The translations under genes were made by a program, and so were the position numbers. Shown piece after piece: positions 5,485 through 13,863 of a stretch of 22,654 nt of DNA. Within the stretch, counting starts at the first letter, position 1. The number at the start of each line of letters is the position of its first letter. Location: the IMG/VR virus record IMGVR_UViG_3300046838_000312, positions 1 through 22,654 of that record; one strand, 5' to 3'. The DNA comes from a virus. The notes under the pieces were generated by a model that saw only the letters and a program-made list of their open reading frames with translations, had not been told where the DNA came from and did not search any database.

Positions 5485-5896
5485 GAACGAGCAACAGGCA
5501 AGGGCGATCGTGCTCGAGCGCTCGGACGACCGGTGCGAGATCGCCGTGCCGGGTGTCTGCACCGGCCGACGTGACAGCGTCCACCACCGGCTCAAGCGCG
5601 GCCGCGGTCACGAGTGGGCTCCGAGCAATCTGCTGGGGTCCTGTGGTGACGGCACCCGCGGCTGCCACGGCTACGTCGAGGCGCACCCCACCTGGGCGCA
5701 GAGCGAGGGGCTGTGGCTGATGGCCGGCGACGGCGAGCCCCAGGAGGTCAGCGTCCACATGCGCTGGCACAACCAGCGTTCCTGGTGGCTCCTGGACGAC
5801 GAGGGGCTGCTGACCTGGGACGGGACGGCCTTCGAGGACCTGCAGCTGGACCCGCGGTTCACGCGTCTGACGTTCGCGACCAAGAGCCCGCGCTGA
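5468..5896 (+). CDS. HNH endonuclease
   Basis: A 142-residue protein of the HNH nuclease family. Residues 23-73 carry CEIAVPGVC, then VHHR at 38-41, Asn54 and a GSCGDGTRGCHGYVEAHP segment, so Cys23/Cys31/Cys59/Cys66 would bind structural zinc and His39/His40, Asn54 and His67/His73 supply the nuclease core. HNH enzymes next to the terminase are known in cos-type phages to act with it during genome packaging, so that is the likely role here. The C-terminal half (residues 85-142) is a Trp-rich extension (RWHNQRSWWLLDDEGLLTWD). The start is uncertain: ATG codons at 5468, 5474 and 5483 are all in frame and inside the palindrome, with weak AAGAG as the only ribosome binding site. Confidence 0.85.
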   Translation: MRMVLMNEQQARAIVLERSDDRCEIAVPGVCTGRRDSVHHRLKRGRGHEWAPSNLLGSCGDGTRGCHGYVEAHPTWAQSEGLWLMAGDGEPQEVSVHMRWHNQRSWWLLDDEGLLTWDGTAFEDLQLDPRFTRLTFATKSPR

Positions 5897-5910
5897 GGCA
5901 TGCTGGGCAC

Positions 5911-6072
5911 ATGGTCACTCTCGTACTCATCATTCTCGGCCTGGTCCTCGTTGTTGCCGGCGTGCTCGCGCTTGTCGGTGTCGTCGGGCTCCCGTGGATC
6001 CCGCTGATCATCGTCGGGGTCATCCTGATCATCGTCGGCTACATGCTCAGGCGCGGCACTCCGGTCGTCTGA
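5911..6072 (+). CDS. small two-helix membrane protein
   Basis: A 53-residue protein starting at ATG 5911, 14 bases after the HNH stop. Nearly the whole chain is hydrophobic, with two membrane helices (residues about 2-26 and 29-46, joined by LPWIP) and a short basic end (MLRRGTPVV). Such small membrane peptides are common in phage genomes and are usually uncharacterised. A holin-like role is conceivable, but the lysis genes lie about 10 kb away, so that is not assumed. It is followed by the 90-base gap that holds the 6097-6141 hairpin. Confidence 0.65.
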   Translation: MVTLVLIILGLVLVVAGVLALVGVVGLPWIPLIIVGVILIIVGYMLRRGTPVV

Positions 6073-6083
6073 TCGGCCGCCGT

Positions 6084-6089
6084 TACCCT
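6084..6089 (+). promoter_or_regulatory. candidate -10 element (TACCCT) in a recurring GTTACCCT motif
   Basis: TACCCT fits the TAnnnT form of actinobacterial -10 boxes, within the octamer GTTACCCT that recurs upstream of genes at 268-275 and 15662-15669. No convincing -35 is seen 16-18 bases upstream. If real, transcription would start at about 6096, at the first base of the 6097-6141 hairpin. Confidence 0.3.
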
Positions 6090-6096
6090 TCCGGTA

Positions 6097-6141
6097 GTCC
6101 CCTGGTCGCGGTCTAGCCCTCCGCTGACGTGGCCAGGGGAC
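6097..6141 (+). promoter_or_regulatory. stem-loop ahead of the fibre/terminase gene run
   Basis: GTCCCCTGG (6097-6105) and CCAGGGGAC (6133-6141) form a perfect 9-bp stem. Inside, GCGG (6108-6111) and CCGC (6121-6124) can add a small stem. It lies 21 bases before the GTG at 6163, whose Shine-Dalgarno is TAGGAG. There is no U-run after it, so an RNA-stabilising leader or a protein-binding site is as likely as a terminator. Confidence 0.55.
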
Positions 6142-6162
6142 GCTGACACCTAGGAGCATCCC

Positions 6163-6744
6163 GTGGCGCTGAAGGACCTCATCTGGAGTGGCCTGTCGGC
6201 TCGCGCAAGCAGGCAGATCCTTGCCGAGATCTCAGCGGGCGGCGGGGGTGGCGGGGGCGGCGCGTTCGGCGGCACCAAGATCGTCACCTCGTCCACCCGC
6301 CAGGTCAGCGCGGTCAGCGGCGGTCAGTCGGTCGCCTTCAACGGCTGGACCTCGAGCAACTACGTCAACGCCCACCCCGGGCCCGCCGTCACGATCGACA
6401 ACCCGAACTTCAACTGGACGCCCACCCTGGCCGGCTGGTACCAGATCAGCTGGAACCTGCTGATCGAGTTCTCGGCGGCCGCGCCATTGTCAGTGCGCTT
6501 CGAGAACGTCGGCTACTACGACAGCTACGGGCTGACCATGGACCTGCCGATCTTCGGCAACGATGTGGGGTCCGGCAACGGTCGCCAGGGACCGGGCTAC
6601 CAGGGCCGGATGACCACCAACGTCTTCTACACCGAGGACGCGGCGACAGTCGGCGGCAGCGGCATCAAGCCGTTTATGTACTGGCTGGGCACGCCCACCC
6701 TGAGCCGGCTGTTCCTGACGGCCGAGATCGCAAAGCTCGGCTGA
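6163..6744 (+). CDS. virion fibre/decoration-like protein with poly-glycine linker (paralog 1)
   Basis: A 193-residue protein from GTG 6163 with TAGGAG upstream. Three parts are visible: an N-terminal helix (residues 1-25, DLIWSGLSARASRQILAEI), eight consecutive glycines (26-33), and a beta-rich domain (about 38-193) with aromatic strands such as GWYQISWNLLIEF and a closing strand LSRLFLTAEIAKLG. The last part resembles C1q/TNF-like jelly-roll heads of phage tail and decoration proteins, in which a GWYxISW-like strand is typical. The helix and glycine linker recur in the next gene, so this looks like a duplicated attach-linker-head design. Exact location in the virion is unknown. Confidence 0.7.
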   Translation: MALKDLIWSGLSARASRQILAEISAGGGGGGGGAFGGTKIVTSSTRQVSAVSGGQSVAFNGWTSSNYVNAHPGPAVTIDNPNFNWTPTLAGWYQISWNLLIEFSAAAPLSVRFENVGYYDSYGLTMDLPIFGNDVGSGNGRQGPGYQGRMTTNVFYTEDAATVGGSGIKPFMYWLGTPTLSRLFLTAEIAKLG

Positions 6745-7415
6745 TGTCGACGCTGCACGATCTCATCTACTCGGGCTTCACCGCCCGGCAGGGACGCGCC
6801 ATCCTGGCGGCCCTCGCTGGTGGCGGCGGAGGCGGTGGCGGCGGCGCAGGCGGCCCATCGGGGATGACCTCGGTGCAGGCCGGCGCGTGGGCCAAGAGCG
6901 AGGTCACCACCGGCAACGGCACGGCCGACCCGTACACCTACTTCACGGCGCGGACCTTCACCTTCAACCGCAACCCGGGTGGGACCAACCCCGGGCATGT
7001 GCAGGGGCCGGCGCTCGTCGACGGTGACGCGGACGGCTACTTCGGCTTCGACATGGCCGCCGCCGGCTGGTACCAGATGTCCGGCAGCATCAACTTCCAG
7101 GTGTCCCACGCCGACCCGCAGGCGCTGCCCGACTTCGCCACGATCGAGATGCTCTACGGCGAGTGGGGCCAGCCGGGCATCAGCCAGCTGCAGCCCCTCG
7201 CTGACGGGCGGATCGGCTACGACTCCTTCGGCACCGGCCGCGGCGCTTTCTGGAGCGCAGTCACCGAGCCGTTCTACATGCACGGCTACGACGTCACCTG
7301 GGGGACCGGGATCGCCTTCCGGATCCGGATGCCCGGGGTCGGCTTCACCCTCGCCACCTGGAACAACTCCCTGGCCCAGTACGCGCTGAAGCTCAGCGTT
7401 ACCCAGCTGGGCTGA
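6744..7415 (+). CDS. virion fibre/decoration-like protein with poly-glycine linker (paralog 2)
   Basis: A 223-residue protein with a TGATG start/stop overlap (6742-6746). Residues 1-25 (LHDLIYSGFTARQGRAILAA) align with the first paralog through the shared pattern DLIxSGxxARxxRxILA, followed by nine glycines (26-34). The remaining about 185 residues are a beta-rich domain containing GWYQMSGSINFQVS, matching the GWYQISW strand of its neighbour, and ending in ALKLSVTQLG. The head domains are otherwise divergent, which is what fast-evolving surface-exposed receptor or decoration proteins show after duplication. The stop overlaps the terminase ATG, so translation of the two is coupled. Confidence 0.7.
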   Translation: MSTLHDLIYSGFTARQGRAILAALAGGGGGGGGGAGGPSGMTSVQAGAWAKSEVTTGNGTADPYTYFTARTFTFNRNPGGTNPGHVQGPALVDGDADGYFGFDMAAAGWYQMSGSINFQVSHADPQALPDFATIEMLYGEWGQPGISQLQPLADGRIGYDSFGTGRGAFWSAVTEPFYMHGYDVTWGTGIAFRIRMPGVGFTLATWNNSLAQYALKLSVTQLG

Positions 7416-9010
7416 TGTCCTTCCGTCTGCCGAGGGCGCCGCGAACAGACGACGAGCTGTGGTGGCTCATCAACGCCATGTTCGGCGTGAAGCTGCCGCG
7501 CGTCTCGGTCTGCGAGGGGCACGTCAGCCCCTTCGAGGCGGTCGCCCACGCCTACTGGGGCAAGGAGCCCAACTTCGCGGTCTGGTACGCCAGCCGCGGT
7601 TCGGGCAAGTCCCTGGCCCTGGCGGTCCTCGGGCTGACCAAGGCCTTCGTGCGCGACGTCGACGTCACCATCCTCGGCGGGTCGATGACCCAGAGCCTCA
7701 ACGTGCGCGAACACATGCGCAAGCTCATGGCGCACTCCAACGCCCCGGTCTACGCCGTCGAGAAGGACCAGGCCACCCTGATCCAGATGGCCACCGGCAA
7801 GGCCATCAAGCCGCTGCCGGCGTCCCAGACCACCGTCCGAGGCCCGCACCCGCCGCTGCAGCTGCTGGACGAGGTCGACGAGATGGAGCGGGCCATCTAC
7901 GACGCCTCGCTGGGCCAGGCGATGGAGCAGATCAACGTCCACGGCCACGTCATCGAGGAGTACATCGTCGCCTCGAGCACCTGGCAGAACCCCGAGGGCA
8001 CCTTCACCTCGGTCATGGAGGACGCCCGGGAGAAGGGCCTGCCGATCTTCACCTGGTGCTGGCGAGAACTGCTGCAGCCGCACGGGTGGATGAGCGAGCG
8101 GTTCATCACCAACAAGCGCAAGGCCGTCTCGGCCCAGATGTGGCACACCGAGTACGACCTGAACGAGCCCAACGCCGGCAGCCGGGCCTTCGACCTGGAC
8201 AAGGTCGAGAAGTACACCATCGAGTACGAGCCCCTGGTCCGCGAGCGCCACGAGGGCAATGGCGACCACGACGTCTACGTGTGGGAGGAGCCGCAGGCCG
8301 GCGGCCTCTATGCGGTCGGCGCCGACTGGGCCAAGGAGCAGGACAAGACCGTCATCGGCGTCGTCCGGTACGACGTCAAGCCGCGGCGCCTGGTCAAGCT
8401 CACCCGGATCAACCGGCGCCCCTGGGACGTCATGATCGACCTCTTCAACCGCGACACCCAGGACTACCAGGCGGTGGCCGAGCACGACGGCACCGGCGTG
8501 GGCAACGTCGTCGACGACTTCCTGGACTACTCCGACACCACGGCCAAGTTCGTCATGGTGGGGCGGCCACGCACCCAGCTGCTGCTGGACTACATCACCT
8601 CCTTCGAGCACGGCAACTACCGCATCCCGCGGATCCCGAAGAACGTCGACTTCCCGGGCGTGGTCGCCGACCCGCTGTACCGGGCCCACCGCGGCGTCAC
8701 CGTGGCCGATGTCTACGCGCCCGGCAAGTGGAACAGCCACCTGTCGGACGACGTCGCCATGATGGCCCTGGCCCACCGCGCGATCGAGCGGAACCCCGTG
8801 CCCATCACCCACGACGGCAGCGTCCCCTCCAACGGGATCCCGCGCGACGCCGACAAGCCGTTCCACGTCCAGCCTGACGGCAACACCTCCGTCGTGGTCG
8901 GCAACGTCGAGATCGTCGACGAGCGCTACGGAGACATCGGCGTCTTCGGGGTCCCGACCAACTCCGGCGGCGGCAGCGAGCGCGACCCCTGGGAGGCGAT
9001 GTCGGTATGA
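7415..9010 (+). CDS. terL: terminase large subunit
   Basis: A 531-residue packaging motor that couples ATP hydrolysis to DNA translocation into the procapsid and cuts the concatemer. ATPase domain: Walker A SRGSGKS at residues 60-66, Walker B LQLLDEVDE at 148-156 and a coupling motif SST at 187-189. Nuclease domain (RNase H-like): Asp304 in VGADWAKEQDKT, Asp358 in AEHDGTGVG and Asp445/Asp446 in HLSDDVAMM give the expected acidic triad. The length is normal for the family. The C-terminal 75 residues are a polar tail. The ATG overlaps the preceding stop (TGATG) and the stop overlaps the next gene (ATGA). No small terminase subunit is recognisable beside it. Confidence 0.95.
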   Translation: MSFRLPRAPRTDDELWWLINAMFGVKLPRVSVCEGHVSPFEAVAHAYWGKEPNFAVWYASRGSGKSLALAVLGLTKAFVRDVDVTILGGSMTQSLNVREHMRKLMAHSNAPVYAVEKDQATLIQMATGKAIKPLPASQTTVRGPHPPLQLLDEVDEMERAIYDASLGQAMEQINVHGHVIEEYIVASSTWQNPEGTFTSVMEDAREKGLPIFTWCWRELLQPHGWMSERFITNKRKAVSAQMWHTEYDLNEPNAGSRAFDLDKVEKYTIEYEPLVRERHEGNGDHDVYVWEEPQAGGLYAVGADWAKEQDKTVIGVVRYDVKPRRLVKLTRINRRPWDVMIDLFNRDTQDYQAVAEHDGTGVGNVVDDFLDYSDTTAKFVMVGRPRTQLLLDYITSFEHGNYRIPRIPKNVDFPGVVADPLYRAHRGVTVADVYAPGKWNSHLSDDVAMMALAHRAIERNPVPITHDGSVPSNGIPRDADKPFHVQPDGNTSVVVGNVEIVDERYGDIGVFGVPTNSGGGSERDPWEAMSV

Positions 9011-10467
9011 GGTTCATCGCGGCGATCGACACGACGTTCTTCGGCGTCTCCTACGCCCAGGGCAGCGACGTCAACACCACCAACTGGACCAAGCGGCAGA
9101 TCCTCCAGCACCTCGACCTGGGGCTCATCGCACCCAGCCAGATCTCCTCCGGCCAGATCGCTGACGCGCTGAAGTTCGACGGTGACGGGGTCACCACGGT
9201 CGTCGACATCAACGGCCGGACCATCGTCACCATCTCGATGCTCCCGCAGGTCATCAACTGGCTGCTCGACGTCGACACCGAGTCAGCCCCGCCCGACGAC
9301 GGCGCCGCGCTGGTGTGGGACGCCGGCGTTGAGCAGTGGGTGCCCGGTACGCCCACCGGTGGTGGCGGAGGCGGCGGCGGAACGCTGGACTCCCTCACCG
9401 ACGTCGACGTGTCCACCGACCCACCGGGTGACGGGGCCACGCTGCTCTACGACGCCCTGACCGGCCAGTGGATCCCCGGCAGCGTCGTGGCGGCGAACCT
9501 CGACGACCTGACCGACGTCGACGTGACCACCAGCCCGCCCACCGACAACGAGGCGCTCGTCTGGGACTCGACCCTCGGCAAGTGGGTGCCCGGCAGCGCC
9601 TCGAGCACGCCAGGGCCTCCTGGGCCGACGTCGTGGGGTATCCCCACGCCCTGGAGCTCGGCGAGCAGCTATGTCACCGGCCCGCCTGCCTCGGTGGTCA
9701 CCTACAACGGCAGCGCGTACGTGGCGATCTTGCCGGGTGCCAACCACCAGCCCGACGTCTCCACGACCTTCTGGCGGTTGATCGTCTCCAAGGGTGCGCA
9801 GGGCGACGTCGGCCCGGCCAGCACCGTTCCTGGCCCGCCCGGGCCTGCCAACACCCTGAGCATCGGCACTGTCAGCGCCGGGACTGCGGCCGCCACCATC
9901 ACCGGCACGGCGCCGACGCAGACCCTCAACCTGGTCCTGCCGCCAGGAGCGACCGGCGCCGACGGGCGCACCGTGCTCAGCACCAGCGGCATCCCCAGCA
10001 ACGCCACGGGGCTCAACGGCGACTTCGCCTACGACGCGGCCAGCAAGGTCATGTACGGGCCCAAGGCCGCTGGCGTCTGGCCCGCCGGCGTCTCCCTGGC
10101 CGGCTCGGCCGGGGCCAACGGCAAGGGCGGCGTCAACAACACGATGAGTTGGGTCGGCACCCTCATCGTCACCACGACCAGCCCCCGGCTCTACTACGAC
10201 GGCGGCGGCACGCTCACGATCGCCAAGATCCGCCTGAGCGTGCAGACCCCGTCTGTCGGGGCTGACATCATCGTCGACGTGCTGAAGAACGGGACCACGA
10301 TCTTCCCGACCACCGCCAGGCCCAAGATCGTGGCGGCCGCGTCCACCGGGACCGCCGTGCCCGACATCACGAACTGGGGCGACGGCGACTACCTGCAGTT
10401 CATCGTCACCCAGGTCGGCACCACCTACGCCGGCTTCACCCTGACGGCCACGGCGGCGATCGCATGA
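9007..10467 (+). CDS. tail fibre-like protein with W-x-PG repeats, chitin-binding-like and collagen-like segments
   Basis: A 486-residue structural protein, coupled to the terminase by ATGA. Residues 1-95 form an N-terminal domain with phage-like repeats starting around DITxGTQTI-type strands (IADALKFDGDGVTTVVDING). Residues 97-114 give one half module ending in QWVPG. Eight glycines follow (118-125), then two full modules (126-158 and 165-196) of the form LxDLTDVDVxTxPPxDxxxLxxDxxxxxWxPGS, a repeat type common in phage tail fibres. Residues 201-281 include short collagen-like PGPPGP runs and a segment (SYVTGPPASVVTYNGSAYVA, then TTFWRLI) resembling a type 5/12 carbohydrate-binding module. 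Residues 360-486 form a beta-rich C-terminal head. Likely role: fibre or appendage contacting host glycans. Confidence 0.8.
   Translation: MRFIAAIDTTFFGVSYAQGSDVNTTNWTKRQILQHLDLGLIAPSQISSGQIADALKFDGDGVTTVVDINGRTIVTISMLPQVINWLLDVDTESAPPDDGAALVWDAGVEQWVPGTPTGGGGGGGGTLDSLTDVDVSTDPPGDGATLLYDALTGQWIPGSVVAANLDDLTDVDVTTSPPTDNEALVWDSTLGKWVPGSASSTPGPPGPTSWGIPTPWSSASSYVTGPPASVVTYNGSAYVAILPGANHQPDVSTTFWRLIVSKGAQGDVGPASTVPGPPGPANTLSIGTVSAGTAAATITGTAPTQTLNLVLPPGATGADGRTVLSTSGIPSNATGLNGDFAYDAASKVMYGPKAAGVWPAGVSLAGSAGANGKGGVNNTMSWVGTLIVTTTSPRLYYDGGGTLTIAKIRLSVQTPSVGADIIVDVLKNGTTIFPTTARPKIVAAASTGTAVPDITNWGDGDYLQFIVTQVGTTYAGFTLTATAAIA
9382..9594 (+). repeat. tandem fibre repeat modules (two copies plus a preceding partial)
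   Basis: Two protein-level repeats of about 33 residues inside the 9007-10467 gene: LDSLTDVDVSTDPPGDG...QWIPGS and LDDLTDVDVTTSPPTDN...KWVPGS. A third, partial copy ending QWVPG precedes the poly-glycine tract at 9358-9381. The third-position differences show that they are old duplications rather than an assembly artefact. Confidence 0.75.
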
Positions 10468-12932
10468 CCGACCCTTCGGTGCGGGCGTACGCCTACAACC
10501 TCAACAACACCGTCACCAACACCAATGCGATCGTCTGGCCCGCGGGCATTATTGCCGGCGACCGGCTCTTCCTGCTGGCGGCCGGGCCGTACCACCCCAC
10601 CGCCCTGGCGGGCTGGGACATCCTCTACGACGTCGTCGACACCAACTTCCAGGCCGGGACCCTCTTCACCAAGATCGCTGCGGGTACCGAGTCCGGGACG
10701 ACCACCACGGTCACCTTCTCCAGCTCGGACCGCAGCTGCGTCGAGGTCGTGGTGGTGCAGGATCCCGCCGGCTACCCGGTCGTCAGTGTGGCCAACGCGT
10801 CCAGTGGTGTGGCCCCGCGCGTCGCTGTGCCCACGGCGGGACATACCGGCTCGCTGATGGTCTACATGGGCGCGCTGCGCGATGGCGGCAACACGCCGAC
10901 GCTGGAGCGCGGAACCACCCTGGTCGCCGCCTACGACGGCAACCGCGAGGCGGCGCTGATCGGGTCCGAGGTTCTCACCAGCAACGAGGAGACCTTCCAG
11001 TACTACTGGGCCGGGATCGCCGGCAACGGCTACTTCTGCGTGTCGATCGAGATGCAGGTTCCGGCCTACACCCGTGGGATGAACGCGGCGTACCTCGCTG
11101 CCCAGGCGGTCGACACCCCGTGGCTGAACTGGCCGCTCGCAGCCGACGCCCAGGACGTGTCAGGGAACGCCCGCCACGGCACCGTCACTGGCCGCTGGAA
11201 CTTCGGTCGAGGCATGGGGATCGGCGACGGCGGCGACGGCTCCCAGAGCCTCGGTGGCACCAGCTACATCCGCAGCGCCTCACTGGCCATCCCTGCCGGC
11301 AAGATCGCCGTCGAGGTGATCGCTGACATCACCCAGACGGCCGACAACATCCGGATGGTCTTCTGTCTCGGCACCTCGAACTTCGACCTGTACCTCAACG
11401 GTGGCGGGATCATCGTCAACAACGGCGGCTCGAACGTCGGCACGGTCCAGCGCCAGGAAGGCATCCACCACGTTGTCATCGAGACGACGCCCGGCACTGA
11501 CTGGACAACCAGCGGCTCCAAGATCTACATCGACGGCGTGCTGAAGGCGACCAGCGGCACCCACACCATCGCCGTGCTCGGGACCACCACGGTGCAGGTC
11601 AGCGGGTGGCCGTCATCTGGCGGACAGGAGCTGCCAGCCGGCTACTTCGTCGGTGGCTTCGCCATCTACGCCGGTGGTCTGAGTGCGGCCCGGGTGCTGG
11701 CGCACTGGAACGCGCTCGGCACCACGACGACCGGTACCGGCAAGCCCACCGACACCGCCAGCCTGATGACGATGGTCGCGATGGAGAAGGTGCCCGGTGC
11801 CACCGTCAACGGTGCCCGTCCCTCGCTGCTGCGTGACCTGTCAGGCAAGCGCCGGCACATGCTGTCCTCCAGCGCCAACACCGGCCAGATCAAGCTCCCG
11901 GCCACTCCGGCCGGGAAGCCCTCGCTGATGCTCGGCAACCTCTACGCGGCCGCGTACAACTTCCAGCGCGGACTGATGGGCGACATGGTCGCCGGCGAGA
12001 TGTTCGTGCTGTTCAAGCACACCGCCGACCCACCGACCCTCGGTGACGGCCGGTTCTGGCAGATCGGCAACGACGGCCAGATCTCGCACATCCCCTATGT
12101 CGACGGCCAGCTGTACGACAACTTCGGCACCACCTCGCGCAAGGTCGCCACCAACCCGACCCTCTCGTTCGCCGCCCAGTACACGGTCTACAACGTCCGC
12201 TCGGCCGCCGGCGCCTGGTCCAACTACGTCGAGAACGTGCTGAACTACACCACCGCCAGCAACACCGTGGGCTGGTCCAACACTCCCTTCATCGGCTGGC
12301 CCGACGGCAACGAGCAGAACACCGAGCTCGTGGCGTTCCTGATGTACGGGGAGGTCCTCGCCTCACCGGACCGCGCGATCGCGCTGGCGTGGTTGGACCA
12401 GCAGCGCAGCCCCGTCCAGATCGACAACGCCTTCACCGGCGCGACCGTCGTCCCGCTCGACCCCGGGACCCTGCCGGCCAGCAACCAGGTCGACAGTACG
12501 GCGTACACCACCGAGGGGTCCGAGCCGCTGACCATGCCGCTCGACAAGACCGGCTGGGCCCACTTCCTCATCCTCGCCTCGGGGACCTACACCTTCGACA
12601 CCTCCGGCTCGAACTTTGACTCCGGCCTGGCGGTCTACACCGGCGCCTCGGTCGGGGCGCTCACACTGGTCGCATCGGACCACGGGTCGGGCACCGGCTC
12701 GCCGCTGGGGTCCAAGCTCAGTGTCGCCCTGACCGCCGGCACGACGTACCACGTGCAGATCGGGTCAGGCACCGGGAGCGCCTCCGGGACGATCATGAAG
12801 CTGGGTGTCAGTGTGGTCTCACTGACGGGCGCGCTCGCTCCAGTCAGCACGGCTCCCGGCGCGCAGACCAGCCTGGGATGGCTCTACAAGGGCCGCTCGA
12901 ACCAAGCAAGCGACGCTCTAAGCGGAGGCTGA
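10464..12932 (+). CDS. large multidomain adhesin/tail fibre with LamG-like and PPC-like domains
   Basis: An 822-residue protein, ATGA-coupled to the preceding fibre. Domain order by sequence pattern: residues 1-196, a beta-sandwich beginning VRAYAYNLNNTVTNTNAIVW and GDRLFLLAAGPYHPTALAGW, a layout frequent in phage fibres; about 219-420, a LamG/concanavalin-like domain (WLNWPLAADAQDVSGNARHG, then KIYIDGVLK and a closing FAIYAGGLSAARVLAHW strand); about 426-646, a second ConA-like domain (SLLRDLSGKRRHML, then EMFVLFKHTA and LVAFLMYGEVL); about 663-790, a bacterial PPC-like beta domain (GWAHFLILASGTYTFDTSGS, SGLAVYTG, TTYHVQIGSGT). All of these domain types bind sugars or proteins at surfaces, so this is likely a receptor-binding or baseplate fibre. 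Confidence 0.8.
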   Translation: MTDPSVRAYAYNLNNTVTNTNAIVWPAGIIAGDRLFLLAAGPYHPTALAGWDILYDVVDTNFQAGTLFTKIAAGTESGTTTTVTFSSSDRSCVEVVVVQDPAGYPVVSVANASSGVAPRVAVPTAGHTGSLMVYMGALRDGGNTPTLERGTTLVAAYDGNREAALIGSEVLTSNEETFQYYWAGIAGNGYFCVSIEMQVPAYTRGMNAAYLAAQAVDTPWLNWPLAADAQDVSGNARHGTVTGRWNFGRGMGIGDGGDGSQSLGGTSYIRSASLAIPAGKIAVEVIADITQTADNIRMVFCLGTSNFDLYLNGGGIIVNNGGSNVGTVQRQEGIHHVVIETTPGTDWTTSGSKIYIDGVLKATSGTHTIAVLGTTTVQVSGWPSSGGQELPAGYFVGGFAIYAGGLSAARVLAHWNALGTTTTGTGKPTDTASLMTMVAMEKVPGATVNGARPSLLRDLSGKRRHMLSSSANTGQIKLPATPAGKPSLMLGNLYAAAYNFQRGLMGDMVAGEMFVLFKHTADPPTLGDGRFWQIGNDGQISHIPYVDGQLYDNFGTTSRKVATNPTLSFAAQYTVYNVRSAAGAWSNYVENVLNYTTASNTVGWSNTPFIGWPDGNEQNTELVAFLMYGEVLASPDRAIALAWLDQQRSPVQIDNAFTGATVVPLDPGTLPASNQVDSTAYTTEGSEPLTMPLDKTGWAHFLILASGTYTFDTSGSNFDSGLAVYTGASVGALTLVASDHGSGTGSPLGSKLSVALTAGTTYHVQIGSGTGSASGTIMKLGVSVVSLTGALAPVSTAPGAQTSLGWLYKGRSNQASDALSGG

Positions 12933-12935
12933 CAG

Positions 12936-13862
12936 ATGGCGTTCACGTACCAGGAGTTCACCTCCACGCCGGCGACGATCATCGCCGACCTCAAGACGAA
13001 GATCGTGCTGAGCTCGAACTGGACGGTGCCGACCGGCAACGTGGTGCAGTGCACCGCAGCCAACGGTGCCACCATGGCGCTCGACCTGACCGGCGGTGGC
13101 GCGGCGGACAACCAGCGGATCCGCACCATGGCCTACCGGCTGTTCTCCGGCGGCGTCGGGACCAACGGCGTCCAGCGCTCTCTCTACTGGAACCGCGTGG
13201 CGCCTGCCTCGAGCGCCACGTTGCGCGTGCGGGTCTTCGCCGGCAACACCCTGCTCTACATCGAGATCGAGGGGCCACGCGCCGGGGAGGCCGGCGCCGA
13301 CAGCACCACCTTCGGCTCGTACCGCCAGAGCATCTGGCTCGCCCAGATCACGCCGTACCACGGTGCCGACACCATCCCTTGCGTGGCGTTCGGCGGGACC
13401 AGCTCGTACCACGGCTACGAGAGCATCGTCGGGACCGCGCCGAACAGCCAGGTCGTCTACGTCTCGAGGAACCAGGGCGATACCTCGTCGTGGGTCACAG
13501 CTCGGATCATGACCCTGACAGTGCCTGCCTGGCAGATCAACGCCCAGGCCTACAACTACAGGGCCCTGGCCAGCGACGGCACCCAGTTCCTGCTGCCGTG
13601 GGTGGTCTTCGAGGACAGCGCCGGGATTCGCGGCCGCCTGACCGACATGTTCTACGCCGGCTGGTCGGCGTCCGACGACACCGCTGTCGTCGGCACGATC
13701 GCCGACAGCCAGACCATCACCTACGGCGGCAACACCTACCGGGTCACCACGCCCTGGCGGACCGACCAGACGGGGTCGGCCAACTCCTTCGGCTCGTTCG
13801 GCGTGGTGGCCAACGCCAGCGTCTCGGTCCGCTCTCCTCTGGTCGCCTGCCGAGTGATCTGA
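12936..13862 (+). CDS. virion structural protein, probable fibre component
   Basis: A 308-residue protein with GCGGAGG seven bases before ATG 12936. The sequence is entirely beta-rich, with regular alternation of hydrophobic and polar residues (TLRVRVFAGNTLLYIEIEG, QSIWLAQITPYHG, SQVVYVSRNQGD, ARIMTLTVPAWQI) and no transmembrane, coiled-coil or catalytic motif. The N-terminus (TYQEFTSTPATIIADLKTKI) is a short helix. I recognise the style of phage appendage proteins but not a named family. Its position between the large adhesin and two more short structural genes suggests part of the same appendage. Confidence 0.65.
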   Translation: MAFTYQEFTSTPATIIADLKTKIVLSSNWTVPTGNVVQCTAANGATMALDLTGGGAADNQRIRTMAYRLFSGGVGTNGVQRSLYWNRVAPASSATLRVRVFAGNTLLYIEIEGPRAGEAGADSTTFGSYRQSIWLAQITPYHGADTIPCVAFGGTSSYHGYESIVGTAPNSQVVYVSRNQGDTSSWVTARIMTLTVPAWQINAQAYNYRALASDGTQFLLPWVVFEDSAGIRGRLTDMFYAGWSASDDTAVVGTIADSQTITYGGNTYRVTTPWRTDQTGSANSFGSFGVVANASVSVRSPLVACRVI

Positions 13863-13863
13863 C

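Noticed and set aside
7286-8866. 526-codon minus-strand frame opposite the terminase
   Set aside because: The plus strand carries all terminase motifs in order. The antisense protein is Val/Asp/Gly low-complexity and matches no fold pattern.
7459-8877. 472-codon plus-strand frame in the +2 register of the terminase gene
   Set aside because: Arg/Pro/Ala-rich low-complexity shadow of terL; no independent start signal.
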